A DNA stretch of 64,000 bases from Tubiluchus corallicola (lineage: Eukaryota > Priapulida > Priapulimorpha > Priapulimorphida > Tubiluchidae): NCBI GenBank assembly GCA_030141605.1, contig JAQGDQ010002371.1, positions 566,547-630,546 of the forward strand, given 5' to 3'. Made by a program: the position numbers and the translations under genes. Shown one piece after another: positions 48,264 to 61,900 of this stretch (position 1 is the first letter of the stretch; every line of letters begins with the position of its first letter). Below the pieces are notes generated by a model, which saw only the letters and a program-made list of their open reading frames with translations, was not told where the DNA came from and did not search any database.

Positions 48264-51200
48264 TCAATCCATTCTAGTTTTTAAAGTCCGCACTGTCACT
48301 TTGTCTTTTTCACTGCAAAAAAACAATTACCTTTAATACAACATGATAAAAAACGTAATGATAAAATAATGCTTTGTCAGTATCTAATTGACACTATTAC
48401 AATCTAACTCTCGAGATAGAGTGCTGTGTCCCTTACACTTTCTCTTTTGCTTTGCGGCTCATACTACTGTCTACATTAAAATTTACTTATACTTATTTAA
48501 ATTGTAATATCAACAACTTTACTGTATTGAAGAACTCTCATGATTTAATGAAATACAAATCTTATGAGCAGTGTACAACAATCTTCTGATTTTCTACAAT
48601 TTAAGAGAAGCACGCAAAACCGTGCATAACTGAGCTTGGAAAACTCTCAATACACATTAATAACACTAACAATCTTGTAAACTTGTACTGTTAGTGAAGA
48701 CAATATAACTATATAACTATGTACATGTCAAAAATATGCAAACGCTTACAGTTTACGTCCATTAAAATAAAAATCTAGTTTTAGGCTGCAGGGTTTGTTT
48801 ATAATGAGCACTTTGGTTTATTATTAATGATCCTTCAGCAAAACTACAAGCATACTTAAAAGCACAAAAGCAGAAAAGATTATTTAAAGCACTTACATGA
48901 TCCATACTTTTGCACCCCAACCTGAAATGGCATCTCTATCAACAGCATTTAGCAAAGCTTGTGATATAGATTCAAATAATTCATCTGGACCCTATTAAAA
49001 AAACAAGCTTAAACAAAGGGACATATCCGTACTGAAAACTGTTCTCACCTAACTAGATAACGATGTGTTACTGCCAATAGATTCACAAGTCAAATCATTT
49101 GCAAGATATTAACAAAAGAAACATTTCAGATTTTCACAATAGTAAATAAGCCATAATACTACAAGTCAAACCTGAGCCATGCATCTTAATAGTTGGGCTA
49201 CGTTTTCTAAGAAAAAGTTGTGTCTTACCAAGTTAGGTTCCCATAAAGATTCGCACATTCCATACATTTGCTCACTAGCCGTCCCACTCACGACAAAATC
49301 ATCAGTGACCATAGGACAACCAATAAGATCCAATGAACATATAAATGGTTCATTAGTCTGTGGATCTAGTCCAGCAATAACTGGTTCAACAAAATACGGG
49401 CCAAACCTAAAGATAAAAAATACATGTATAATCCGGGCATTTCCAAGTCTTAATTACTTAATGAAAGTTTCTCATATAGTCAACAGCAATAATACTTTTG
49501 AGTATTAATATCAAGCATGACATTTTGTACTTAACTGCAAATAAAGTCATAACGTTTTTGAGACTTACCATAATATAACAAAATAAAAATAAAACCAACT
49601 GTTCAAATTCAAACTCAGTATACCCGTATTCACTCTAGTTAAACTACAAAACTTTTAACAATTATGGTTAACTAAAAATAGTGGGAAACTTGGCAGACTA
49701 AATTATGCCATAATGGACTCAAAGGCACTTTGGGCATTATTTTATTAAATCCATTGTATTTACGGATCACATGCCTTAATTTAATTTCAATGAAATTGAA
49801 AGTTCTAAATTTGCAGATGTGACTAATTTTGTAAAAATGTCAGCATTGAAAACAGAGCGATAGGTATTCCAAAAGCCAAATCAAGAATTAGTTATTACTG
49901 AACAACTGGGGAGGTGGTCACTAGGAATAGGCAAAGAAAGCACTGTTTTAATAATGCAAAATACAATAGTAGTTGGCTATCTGTTAATATTAGTATGTAT
50001 ATGATTTATTTTCCAATATGTAAAGGTTTTACATGCGTGCATGTATTAACAACTATGCAATGGACGTGAATAACATAAAAGATATAAACTCCTTACCTTC
50101 TTTCATACAGAAGATTTGAAACAATGCTCATAAAGGTTTTTGGCTTTAATGGCCTGTTCTCCCGCAGAGTATACAGATTAACTTTAAACTTTAATCTTAG
50201 AGCACTGAAAGTAAAAAGAACCTGAATAGGTACCAATTGTAACCTATCATAACAAAGCATTAAATGTACGAAACCAAGACTAAGACACTTTTTTATTTAA
50301 TTATCAAACAATTTGCACAAAATAATGAGAAAATAAGCTTGTAACTTTCAGCTTACAACAAACTATCTACACAATGTCTGGCAAAATAATGTCTTTTTTT
50401 ACTGTTTAAGTTATTCGTAAAATCAAATCAGGACGGTACTAATTAACATCGGTTTTGAAGGTGAAGTTACACAGAGTACGCTAAGACAGCCGACTAGCTC
50501 TTAACATTACGATTAGGTCTAAGCACAAAGCTAAATGCTTATCATTACAATATAGTAAATCTGCACACATTTTATTTTATACTTGATGGTAGCACAACAC
50601 TTACACTGTCTGTGTATCTGTTGCTAAACCTGGCAAACCAACATATAATTTTGGACTCATCTCAAAAACTTTGTCAAAATCCATGGAAATTGTTTGCCCC
50701 TGAATACCAAATCTTCTATCACAGGCAATAGCCACACAATCCTTCCCCTTCATGGCCATTACCACACCGCCGTTGTACGCAAGTATACTCTGAAAAAGAT
50801 CAAATATTTAAATGCAGCACCTACTTATACATCAAAATAAAACAATAAACCATTAAATATACAAGGTTAGTAGAAATTAAGATTAATAAAGGGGCTTAAA
50901 GGACAAGAAAAGGGGCACCTGAAGTAGGTTTCAGAAAAATCGCCTTGAAAAATGATATTGCTTTACAACAATTTTATGCACATACAATCGTGTTCGCGTT
51001 GAAAGGAATTTTCGTTTGTTTGCATTTTAAATCTCCCGCAATACTGTTTCGACGGTGCCATTCCATGACGTCACTATGCCATGTAAATCAAGGGAAGAAA
51101 GGGCAATGTTAAATTGTGACCCAAAAAACTTTCCGTGCAAATCTATATTACTTAGCAGTTCACTTACCTGCTGGAAAGACTTATCTAACTAGACTAATAA

Positions 51201-52818
51201 TTTAAAATGCTTGTGCCAGTCGGTAAAATGTCACTGACACACCCTCCAGGGTGCGACACTCACTAACCAAAAACGTATTTTTAATCTTATTGACAAGATA
51301 CAGTAATTTAAAATTTTACTTAATTAGCAACATGTATGCTATTAATGCTCTGATTATTTTTTCAAACTTTACTCAATGTTATCAAGACTTGTTTCAAACG
51401 ACCTACCATTAAAATGGCTGTGCCTAACGGCCATCGCGGGAGTTTAAATTTACATGTCTTATACAGCGTTACGGCCGATGCAAGCCATGCATATGAAAAG
51501 GTAGTACATAAGTGGCATAAAATTTGGAGACGAATTTTTAAGCTTTATGATGTGAAAGGTTTTCTTGTGCTTTAAAACTGGAGTGATAAACGACAAGGTC
51601 AAGGACACTGGAAACTAGTCAGGCATTTGATAACCTTTCAACACCTAGGACTTCGAGTTAAATTCACAATGTAGGGCAGGGGCATGGAAAGTTGTATGGT
51701 GAATAATAACCGCTCCTACGGTCAAGGACCCTAGGCATTATCCAAGGTTTCCTAAATATTTCTGCTTACTTCCTTGATAGTATCTTAAATGGTCATTCAT
51801 ACTTTAGAATACTGTCAAACATATGAAAGAATTATTCAAGTGCTTCGTTAATTGACAGAACAGAGTCATCTACTGCATTAAAACTGTTGAAGGCATCAAA
51901 CTCTGTGGAAGATTGTATATGTTGCAGAAAATTTTTTGCAGGAGCAGATATGGATGGAAACTATGACGAAGAATACAATCAGTACAGTGTTTAGCCCTTG
52001 CAAACTTGTGGAGAGAGACACTAGTAATTACAGAAGCAAAATGCCACGAAGAAGCTCTGTTGGTCTTATTACGAAAACAAATAAAACAATATTAACAAGA
52101 ACATTCTGCCGTGAAGCAGAATCTTAATAAAATACAATATGTCGTAATTTACAATTACCACTGAATATTACACGCATATTATCATCATAATAGTCAGAGA
52201 CTTGCATCCACACTAAGCTGATACATCTGTGAGGCGATTCACAGAGGCTATTCTGATATTTCTGTCAAGCTCTGTATATCCACATCATAAAGGAGCAAGC
52301 CAAAAAGAAAAGTGCATCCTGTCACGCTGTTGATCTTACACCTCTACACTGAGCCCCAAGATTTCTCTAAATTTTATCACTTGTCTGATCCAAGCATTGA
52401 CTCTTACTACTAGCAGTACTAGTGTGCCCGTGTTTACTGAACATAGATCTGCTTCGTTCATTACGATTTCCAAACACTTTTTAGCTACTTCACATTTCAA
52501 CAGATATTCATTCGTATCACACTCCTTCGCACACAGTGGACAGATTAAATCATCCTTACACTTATTTTTATAATTACACTTTAATTTGATCATCTTTAAT
52601 TTCAATTCAGTAATTTCATACACAGTTTTTTCATCACACTCCATCACATAATTTATTGCCTGTTCCCAAAATTTCCACACTATTTTCCATAAATCTCAGT
52701 TTTATCATATCATCACACTTTTTCACAGCTTCAACTTTTAGATACTGTTTAACTATGCGAGGGAATTCAATTTATGAATTAATAAATATTGAGGGTAAAT
52801 AAATATTAGACTTACCAT
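48264..52818 (-). CDS. PSMB3: Proteasome subunit beta type-3 (205 aa)
   Basis: Non-catalytic beta-3 subunit of the 20S proteasome core, which sits in the beta rings and helps assemble the protein-degrading barrel. Exons: 52818-52816 (ATG only, inferred), 50789-50605, 50204-50097, 49406-49229, 48991-48897, 48312-48264. The spliced frame is 618 nt and gives 205 residues, the length of the human protein. Diagnostic blocks are [67 protein letters not shown] and the C-terminus KTRMD. Intron phases agree throughout. As expected for beta-3 there is no catalytic Thr propeptide. Intron 1 (about 2 kb) holds R1 copy 3 and a retrotransposon remnant. It is divergently arranged with MOB4. Exons 2-6 are near certain; exon 1 is inferred. 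Confidence 0.95.
50893..51590 (+). repeat. Dispersed repeat R1, copy 3 (PSMB3 intron 1)
   Basis: Third copy of the repeat, the longest with copy 2, inserted antisense to PSMB3. An ATG-GTAGGT inside it (about 51,411) is a second, less likely start-exon candidate for PSMB3. Confidence 0.85.
52336..52680 (-). pseudogene. Probable C-terminal remnant of a non-LTR retrotransposon ORF
   Basis: A 114-codon frame contains [19 protein letters not shown], then about ten residues, then EYLLKCE. This pattern of CPxC followed by an H/Y-x4-C element resembles the C-terminal tail after the reverse transcriptase in many invertebrate non-LTR elements. The usual His is Tyr here. No RT catalytic domain, 5' part or poly(A) tail is seen. 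It lies in PSMB3 intron 1 on the PSMB3 strand. Confidence 0.45.
52816..52818 (-). other. PSMB3: Inferred PSMB3 start exon (coding part is ATG only)
   Basis: On the minus strand the sequence reads TTACC ATG GTAAGT: a good Kozak context with the start codon directly followed by a consensus donor. Joined to exon 2 it gives M-SILAYNGG, matching the family start (MSIMSYNGG) and the exact family length. Confidence 0.6.
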
Positions 52819-55430
52819 GGTAACTAAATGAAATGTAATGACAAACTAATAAATAGCGATATTTCTCTTTTACAGATTATACACATAAAAAGTGTATTTA
52901 AAAATTTAATAATTAAGTTACACAAATTTATCATGCATGACAAGCAAAAGCCGTAACAGAGGCACGCAAAAGGCAAGAGCCTGAATGATGACAAGTTTAC
53001 TCTGAGCTAACCTGTTCAGTTTATATTGTTTTATTGTAGAGAAGACTGTGAATTCGACTCAGCATTCCATAATAATAACGACTAGAGGGATTATTACATT
53101 TTCTGCTGGACTGCTACGAATAGCTTTACTTAAGTCCTGCCTTGAGTTGATTTTTTGTTGCTTTTGCTTGATATAATTTCTTGCTTTAAGCTGAATTCTG
53201 TTTTGCTTTGCTTGTGATAACTTCTTTTTACCTTGAGTTGAATTGAGTTTTGCTTGATATAATCATTTTATTCTTTGATAATTTTTGTTTGCTTTGCAGA
53301 ATTTTGTTTGCTTTTTCTGTTTTCATTTGATATGAGATATATTTATTGATTTGTTTTTGTATTGCATTTTGACATTACTGTGTCTGTTTCATTTTTATCA
53401 TAAATTTATGCATAATTATAGTATAACTATTATTATTATTTAAAATGTAACCTTGTATTCAGGTATCATGAAATTGTCTCTTACTATTTCTCCATTCTTT
53501 AAAAATTTGACTAGATTAAGTGATTAAGTATGCACAATCTATTTTTAATACTGTAATGTTTTTTTATAATAATCACCAAAAATGTCATGTGCCTGTAAGT
53601 AAACATGTATTACATGTAAAAATCAAGTGACCAATAGGCCTTTCTCAGTTGCATTAAAATCTTAATAAATCATGTCGAATTTTTAACTGTTATTGAGAAA
53701 ATCAACTTGAATTAAATTGAATTGAATTGAATAGTAATACAGGAATTACTGGATGAATGAGCGTTACACATAACTTTTTGCTACAGGAGTGTAAAAAATG
53801 AGTAATAGTGCACAACAAAAAGTATCATGCCAATTTATTACATCAGGGTACTGCTGAAACAATAGAGAACCTGGCATGCCTTCAATACTAAAATGTGAAG
53901 CCTCTATGCCAACTGCCTATATAACTAGCACAGTCTGCAAACTTGGGGGATATATATATATATATATATATATAATCGGAGCAGTAATTCAAGGAGAGAC
54001 ATGCCCAGCTCATTATATTGCAATACTTCTTGAAAACATACGGGTAACCTTCTACAAGAAACAGTGGTTCAGTATTGTTGCATTAATCATAGTACTATTA
54101 TTGTATCCAGTAGTAATTTACCACTGCTTGTGTTAAATTAGCACGTCCACACCGACACGCACCCATTATCATTAATAACAACAAAAGAATGTACTGATGA
54201 GCATTTAACAGGTTGTATGGCTTCTTTCTTTTTCCAGCCAACAGGAAACCTCGGTGACTTATTATTGTTATTTAAGCTATAGCGAAGGTTTTGATTCCCT
54301 CGAAAGCATCGTTACTTACAACTAGGGTTTTAATTATTTTTCGGGGGAAACACCTGAAAAAAGTCTTACACGTATAAGTAGAGAATTTCACATACTTTGT
54401 AACTGCATAACAGAATAAATTGTATTGCCAAGGTTGCTTGCAATAGTGGGTAAACTAGTGAACATTAGACAGACTGAACAGGCCTTTATTGTCAGTATTG
54501 TGGATCATAGATTAATTTTGCTGTTTATCTGCTATAATTGCATACTGCTAGTGGTTTATTCACGAAACTGGCAAGTCTGCCTTCAAAACAACAGTAAACT
54601 AAACGATATGCATCAATAAATGTTCTAAGAATGGTAATTTGACATCATGAAATGCTAGGTGCATTCAGGGAGCCATTAAAAAATAACCTGGCAAATAGCA
54701 GCAGCCCGCCTGCACAAGCAAATGGAACACTAAGATTTCATTCTTCTCCAGTATCTATGTTGAATACTAACAAATGTGGATAAATGTCAAGATCTTCTTT
54801 GAAGTGGCTTTCGACAATTGAGATATTGGATGGTAAAATGTTAGATAGTGATTTATTGGAAAAAATTGTGATGAAAAGGTTTTATTATTATTATTTATTA
54901 TTACAGAGTTTCGGTTGAAATTACAAGAAGATGGCAGGCGTCTAGTAGAGCCACACCCAATATTGCGAAATCGGTTTTCTTAAGTAATTCGATGCTGATG
55001 CAAAGTAGGCAACAGTTCAGCCTTGGTGTTGATGAACAAATTTGGAGATTGTGAAGTCCGACTTGAGAGAGCGAAGCATACAGTTGTGTCACTGTGTGGG
55101 AGCCATATTTTTCGCATTGCTATACTAATCAATCAATTTTAGCCTATGACATTAGCCATTTGAGAAGGAAATGCAGTCAGTGTAGCAAAAAGAAAAAAGG
55201 ATTTTATAGACGTTTCATTATACTTATATGCGAGAGCTGACTACTTTAAAGGGGGGTCTGAAATAAAATAAATACACTGGCAAGAAAATTAACTGAAACT
55301 AAGGTGACGATACGTGTATACTGAGGTTATTTACTTCAATGTGTGAGTGAATACTGTGTTAACGTAAAATTTACGTACCGATCATGTGAGATGTTGTGAT
55401 GTGCTGCTGGTGAACTTATGAATTGATTCC
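52819..55430. other. PSMB3-MOB4 intergenic region
   Basis: Divergent spacer of about 3.2 kb between the two start codons, of which this is the larger part. It holds two diverged direct repeats around 'ccttgagttga' and 'tttgcttgatataat' (about 53,140 and 53,230), a ttgaat tract (53,700-53,731) and an AT microsatellite (53,951-53,974). No other gene is supported. Confidence 0.5.
53951..53974. repeat. (TA)n microsatellite
   Basis: Perfect TA run of about 24 bp. Confidence 0.95.
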
Positions 55431-55431
55431 A

Positions 55432-55592
55432 TGACATGTTATGTTAACTTTAATAAACTTCCTTCAGGTTTAACCCACTAATGCTCGACTACATGACTTT
55501 GCGCACTGCTGTACACCCTTCACGTGCCAGTACAAATATAAACTGTAAAGACCAGAAAAAACCCATCCACCTCAACTCGATGTGCTTAAGAA
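55432..55592 (+). repeat. Left arm of inverted repeat around MOB4 exon 1
   Basis: Similar to the reverse complement of 56,341-56,495. Shared blocks include 'ataaacttcctt', 'cccactaatgctc', 'acacccttca', 'taaagacca' and 'cgatgtgcttaag', in the same order. Only small indels interrupt the match. Confidence 0.8.
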
Positions 55593-55914
55593 AATATAAA
55601 AATGCTGAAAACTACAGCATTTTTGTCAACTTTGCGTTAAAGAACGTATACACAGTCTGATAAAAGTCGTTATCATTACACAGCCATTTAAAAATGTGCT
55701 TGTTTTGCAATTATAATTGGTCACTATAGTGATCAGTGGTATTCTTTTATAGTATTTTCTATTATTGAGTAAAAATTTGAAAGTTAATATTGTTATTTTT
55801 CGCTAAATTATTTATTTATTGTGTTTATTTTTCGTTGTACAATTTTGAGTGTAATGTTTTTTTTGTAAATATGTAACTAATCATAATTTGTCTCTCTGGT
55901 TTCATTCAAGGTGC

Positions 55915-55975
55915 GCGTTGTAGGACGGAAGTTAACTGATCGGTGCATACTGCGCGGTCAGATTTCTTTGTTGTT
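55915..55975 (+). promoter_or_regulatory. MOB4 proximal 5' region
   Basis: A locally GC-richer stretch with 'ggacggaagtt' (ETS-like CGGAAGT) about 50 bp before the ATG and no TATA box. This fits a housekeeping promoter or 5' UTR; the start site is not determinable from sequence. Confidence 0.3.
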
Positions 55976-58900
55976 ATGGAACATACGGAAGAAACCAAAA
56001 TGTCGGATGCAATCGTTGTTTTGAGAAGAAATCGGCCAGGAACTAAGGCTGAGGTAGTTTAACACTTCTAACTAACCGGGATAACATTAACCGATCACTG
56101 AAATAAAAACGCTGTAGTTTTCGGCGCCCTTCTAGGGGAAAGGGAGCAGAAGACCGTATGGTCGTTCCCTTTCCCCACATTATTTAAATATTTACTTGTC
56201 AACTGACTACGATCTGCATATCTTGTTATGTGTGAAATAAAAGTTCTTATGTCTTCTCTAAACTTTGTAACTCATTGTTATATACTATCTGTGATTGTTA
56301 TTCTGAAGGTAAAAAAACTAAATTATTAACATTTCCTCAACTTAAGCACATCGAAAACTGTTAAGGCAGTTTTTGTGGTCTTTATAATTTTTATTTATGT
56401 TGGCACATGAAGGGTGTATACTATAGCATTGCACAAAGTTATGTAGATGAGCATTAGTGGGCTAAATATAAAGGAAGTTTATGCCGTTGTCATGGTACCG
56501 AGTTAGGCCACCTTAACTTGGAAGTAATTCAGGTTGGTAAAATAGTTTACTGTTTAGTTTAGTTTAGTTTATTCTGAATAAGGCTACAGGAATGCAACAA
56601 CATTGACAGCAGTAACTACATAAAACATTGGCTTAGCACTGATTCACTATGTAACTGTCACTTACCTGATTTACCATTTGAATCTTGAATTCTTCCTGTT
56701 AGTATTACTATAAAGGAAGAGTATAATTATTAGACGCTCTATATATATTAAACAGAATATAAAATGCTCCCGAATATCAGATGCATGCAACTAGAGTGCA
56801 AAAAATATAAGATGCATCACTGTTCAACAGTTAAGTCGTAAGGAGTGCCTGAACTGAATTATGTACGTTAAATAAGTGTGTCAGAGTGGCATTAAAGCCT
56901 TTTTTCTTATTGCAAGTTTTTGGTTCAATTTTTTTTACTTTAAAGAGTAAACTTTATACTTTTTATTGTAAAAAGGCTTACTGTTGCTTACAGTTAACTG
57001 TGCTAATGCTGCTGAAGATATTGACCACAAATTGTTTTGCTGGATTCAGTGTGAAATAATTGTCAATTAAGCTTTTCTAGTTATTCACATATCCTGAATT
57101 TCCATTTTGTGAGGATCATTTTGATACCAAGCTCATCACTCTATGTTATTTCTATGCTGAGATAATTCACATTGAAGATGAAGTGTAGGCTGCGCACTGA
57201 AAAACTTAATCTTGAGAAAATCGCTTTTAAAGTTAGCCATTGTTTTTTATCACGTTTCTGCAAAACACTTAGCAACCGCACAAATGTTGGTTGCTATGGA
57301 CTTTGCAAGAACACATTGAAGTTATGTTTTAATCCAGTAGATGGCACTTCCTGATTAAGATCTGGGCTTCGCAACAAAAAAAACCCGAAGCAAAATGGCT
57401 GCTTCCACAAGCTACTATCAGAGTTTCAAAATACAAGTTTTTTACAATTGCATTACTAGTTTCTAGCCAGAAAAGTGGATAGGGGTTTATAACATTAAAT
57501 TTTTAGTACTTTTTGAACATTATCTTGATAATTTGATGCCAGAATATAAAAGTGCAATATATTTAACATTTGATTTTATAAAAAACAAAAAATTGATATT
57601 TGACCAAATTTTTAGTGCATTCTACTTTGAAGCGTCATAACGTAGTTTTAGTTATGCCAACTTATTGACGATTTTGGTTTGCAAGCGCACTTATAATTCC
57701 TGCTGCTGACTACTGTTGGACTGTGTATATCACAGACTTAAATGCCTGCCCAGTGGGTTGGCTGATGGTTCTCGTGTTTGAAAAAATTTCAGAATTTTAG
57801 GGTTGAAAATTAAGAAGAAATTTATTGGAAAAATTAACAGTGGTTTTTATTCATTATTTTATCATGTCTATAAGGATTCACAATCTGTATCTATTCAGTA
57901 CTAGAAATTGATTTGCCAGAGCCATTGTTATTTGGCCTACGCAGTTAATAGAATAGACCCTGAACAAAAACAGGAAAGTTATTATAGTGTCCCAAATAAA
58001 AAAAACTAGTGAAGCCTTGTACGTTCGCCCAGTAATAGCAACCGCACATCCCTACTCTTGTACTTGTTCCAAGACAATTTTTTATCCATTATCTGACACA
58101 GCAGATGCTTGACATTAGGATGGAAGTTTCTTAAAATTCTGTTTTACTACATTTCTGCTTATTAGTGCTCACTGGTGAGCTTGGCTTATTGTTGGTGAGT
58201 AAAAACTTCTAAGGACTAACAAATTACCTAGATTGGCTGAATGAACATTCATTGTTTGAAAAGTAAATATTCGCATAGTACCTCTAACTAGTGAATGTCT
58301 TATTAAGTGACAAAGCAATTTAGAAAATAAAATGAGGATTTTCTTTCAAATTACCTGCTTTCCTTTAACAAAATACCTCCCCCTGCCTTAACACCAGGTC
58401 ACTACTATATTAATTAGTAATGCAGTGTGGTGCAGTCTCTTATTGAATGATTTGAGTGTTCTTGGCCAGTTAACAGCTTACTTCTCTCATACTTAATCCA
58501 GAATGCTGCTTTGCACATCTAGGCATGTTCATTGTTCAACATTCCATGGTTTAATGGCAGACAAAAATATTTTTCTAGATTTATACTTAAGTGTTTATAA
58601 GTTCAGGTGCCTAGTATGAGTACATACAGGTAACTTAGTACAGTAGCACTAAATATATACAGGTAAGGTATACATCACATAATTTATCATTGTGGAAATT
58701 ACAGTATAATGTATACAAAGTGTGATATCTTCCATTAATTAAACTAAACATAGATAATTTAGTACAGTACAGTAATTTAATTTAAAGAATGGAACCTGTT
58801 TTAGTTTTTTACAAATTCCATTTTGTCAGTTTATGAACTATTTGTATTAAATATATGTCTATAAAACCATTTATTTCATTCTTGACTTCTTTGACTTCCT

Positions 58901-61900
58901 TGTCTTGAAATATAGAATAAAAATTAATTTAGCAGTACAAATTTTGTGGGATAAAAAATACTGTGAATTTTTCTGGAAGACTTTGAAAATTATATGTCTT
59001 TGGAAAAGTGTCAAAGTTGTTGTGGTTTCAGTTTTCCCAAGGTACGCCATATTGCCAGACTCTCGTGATGTATGTTGAACTTAAAATCAACTTTAAATAA
59101 AGATCATTATTACTCTGAACTAAAGTAAATGGTGTACCTGTGTAAATGAAATTATTATTTTTCTGTAGGATTTTTCAAAATGGCCAGAAGAACCATTTGA
59201 GGAAATGGATAGCACACTGGCTGTACAGCAGGTATCAGAATAATTAATATTTTTGTTTGATTGTGATTAAAGTTTTTCTTTTTGCGGTTTGAGTATGAAA
59301 GCATGACGAATTGCTGTTTTCTGTGTTAAGCTTCTGGCTTTCACTTAAAGTTAAGTTTTCTGCTCGATATCGGGATGGTCCTATTTAAATTTTTGAAACA
59401 GTTTGTGATCCTCCGTTAGACGAGATTTAGAATTGTAAATTAATCACTAATTATAAACCAAATCAAATTTTTTTTGCTGCATATTTGCATCTAAATCTGG
59501 GGGGTTGTTGCTGGAAACTATGCAATCTAAGTGCTCTAATACCAGCAATATAAATTAGTATTAGTTACAGCATACAGCTGCATTTTATATTAAAATAAAG
59601 TACGAGCAAACAACGTTTGGTTGATGCTGGGTTAGCTTAAGAATTTGAAATTGTTACTATAGGATTTTCATATTAATATGTGCATATAAATGCTCGTTGA
59701 ATACATAACAAACATTTTTCCAGTACCCATCAGTTACATGAAATTCTAATACTTTGTTGCTTTAGTTTGATTTACCTGTTTAATAAAGAAACATCAGCTA
59801 AGTGGAATTATATTGAATTTCTGATACTTCAACTATAATATTGTCTAGCTTATTAATAATCAGTATATTGTCGGTCTATTATATAAGCATTTGAATATCC
59901 AGTAACAAAAACAGAACGAAGCAGCTTATTACAGAATTCATCGAGCATTATAAACCTGTTTCTACATATGTAGTTTATCCAGCAAACAATACGAAAAGAT
60001 CCTATGAACATAGCTGAAATTCTTACACCTCCAGAAGGTCAGGACGAAGGGGTGTGGAAATATGAACATCTTCGTCAATTTTGTTTAGAACTAAATGGAC
60101 TGGCTGTAAAACTACAGGTACAGTGCTAATCTGAAGTCTATGAACTTAAGCTTATATGACACCGTAATTTGAATGTTTATATAGCAGTTCTTTGCTTTCA
60201 TTCAAAATTTTAAAGTAAGTGAGCATTTCACATGAACTTTGTGTAACTAGCGTGGATTTTTATTATAAATAATATGCATACGTTTAGTGACCATTATTTT
60301 CATTTTGATATTGTTTTATTCATTGAAAAAGGTAGAACATTTGAAAAATGGAAAGCTTATTCATTTTTACTAACCACTTTCTGACCTAGTGATTTGTATT
60401 AAATTTATAAAGCAATAAACCAAAAGATAATGGTACAACAAGAAATCTAATTTGTTGGTTTATTATTATTATTATTATTATTATTATTTATATATTGCTT
60501 AGCAAATGTTTACAATTGATTAAATTTACAAACATTAATATAAAATTCAATAATTGATTACACTCCTTCTGTATTGAAGATTGTTACTACTTTTGTTATT
60601 AAGTATGGTAGTTTTGCTAACAACTCACTGACGCCTTTTTGTTGTTCTTAGGGTGAATGCCAGCCTGAAACTTGTACGCAAATGACAGCAACTGAACAAT
60701 GGATTTTTCTCTGTGCTGCACACAAAACACCTAAAGAAGTGAGTTTATTTTTTTTTACCTGAAAATACTAGTCAATGGCAAATTATAAAAATAAATGGCT
60801 TTTTTTCCAATAATTTAAACTTCTAAACTGTGTATTATTTCAGAGTGACTTGCTGCTTTTTGAAAGTTTTGTTAAACAGAAAATTTGCTTTCAGTGTCCA
60901 GCAATTGATTACACTAGACACACACTAGATGGAGCTGCATGTTTGCTTAACAGCAACAAGTATTTCCCTAGCAGGTATTAATGCTTCTACTAATTGACAG
61001 TATTGACATTTACATAACAATCTGTAATAGTTTTTTTTTTGTGTATTTAATCTTATTGTTTTTTTTCACTTTTTACTGCATTCATTAGTTTCATTGTTTG
61101 TCTCTATATAATTAACCAGTGAAGTTAAAAATATTTTACTCTTTTACAATATTCGGCATTATGTAATTATGATGCGTCTTCCTGCACATTTTAATTTGTG
61201 TAATACTAGTGATAATTATTTTGAGGGTGTGAATGTTACATGTGTTTTTGCAGGGTCAGTATAAAAGAATCTTCAGTAGCAAAACTTGGTTCTGTATGTC
61301 GACGTGTGTACAGAATATTTTCCCATGCATATTTCCATCACAGAGAACTTTTTGATGAATTTGAGGTATGCCTTTTCCTTAGTATTTCTAGAATTTATTT
61401 TCCCCATCACCAATAAGTTTCTCATTTTATGGCTAACATACACAATATGTACCACATTATTTAAGATTCAGTGTGTTTTCTTTAAGTGTTATCCAGTGTT
61501 TGGCTCTTGCCTAAATGACTTTGCTCCTGCTGAAAAGAAGTGCAAACAAATAAGAATGTTCGATAAGCAAGAACAACTTAACCACTAATAACAACCATTA
61601 AGTAGTTAAGCCTGGCACAGACAAATACATGTTTTCTATTTTCTTTGTACTAGCATTAGCTGTTTAGAGTACACGTAGAAAACATTTAACTGTTCTGGTG
61701 TTCCTCTCTGCATGGAAAACCTAAAAGCACAACAATGTGATGAGCCATTGCATAGGCCTTGCTTTGCCAATGCCCATTCTCTTTGCTCAAGGTCGAGGAT
61801 TTGAATCCAGGCCCTTCCAATTTCCATTGTCTTTTATTACATACTGCTATTGTACACTCTAATAATTATGTCATTATATTTAAGTGCATTTAAGTAAGAA

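Noticed and set aside
61735-61815. tRNA-like B-box 'ggatttgaatccagg' on the plus strand
   Set aside because: I could not fold an acceptor stem or find a matching A-box at the right distance; at most it is an old tRNA-derived fragment.
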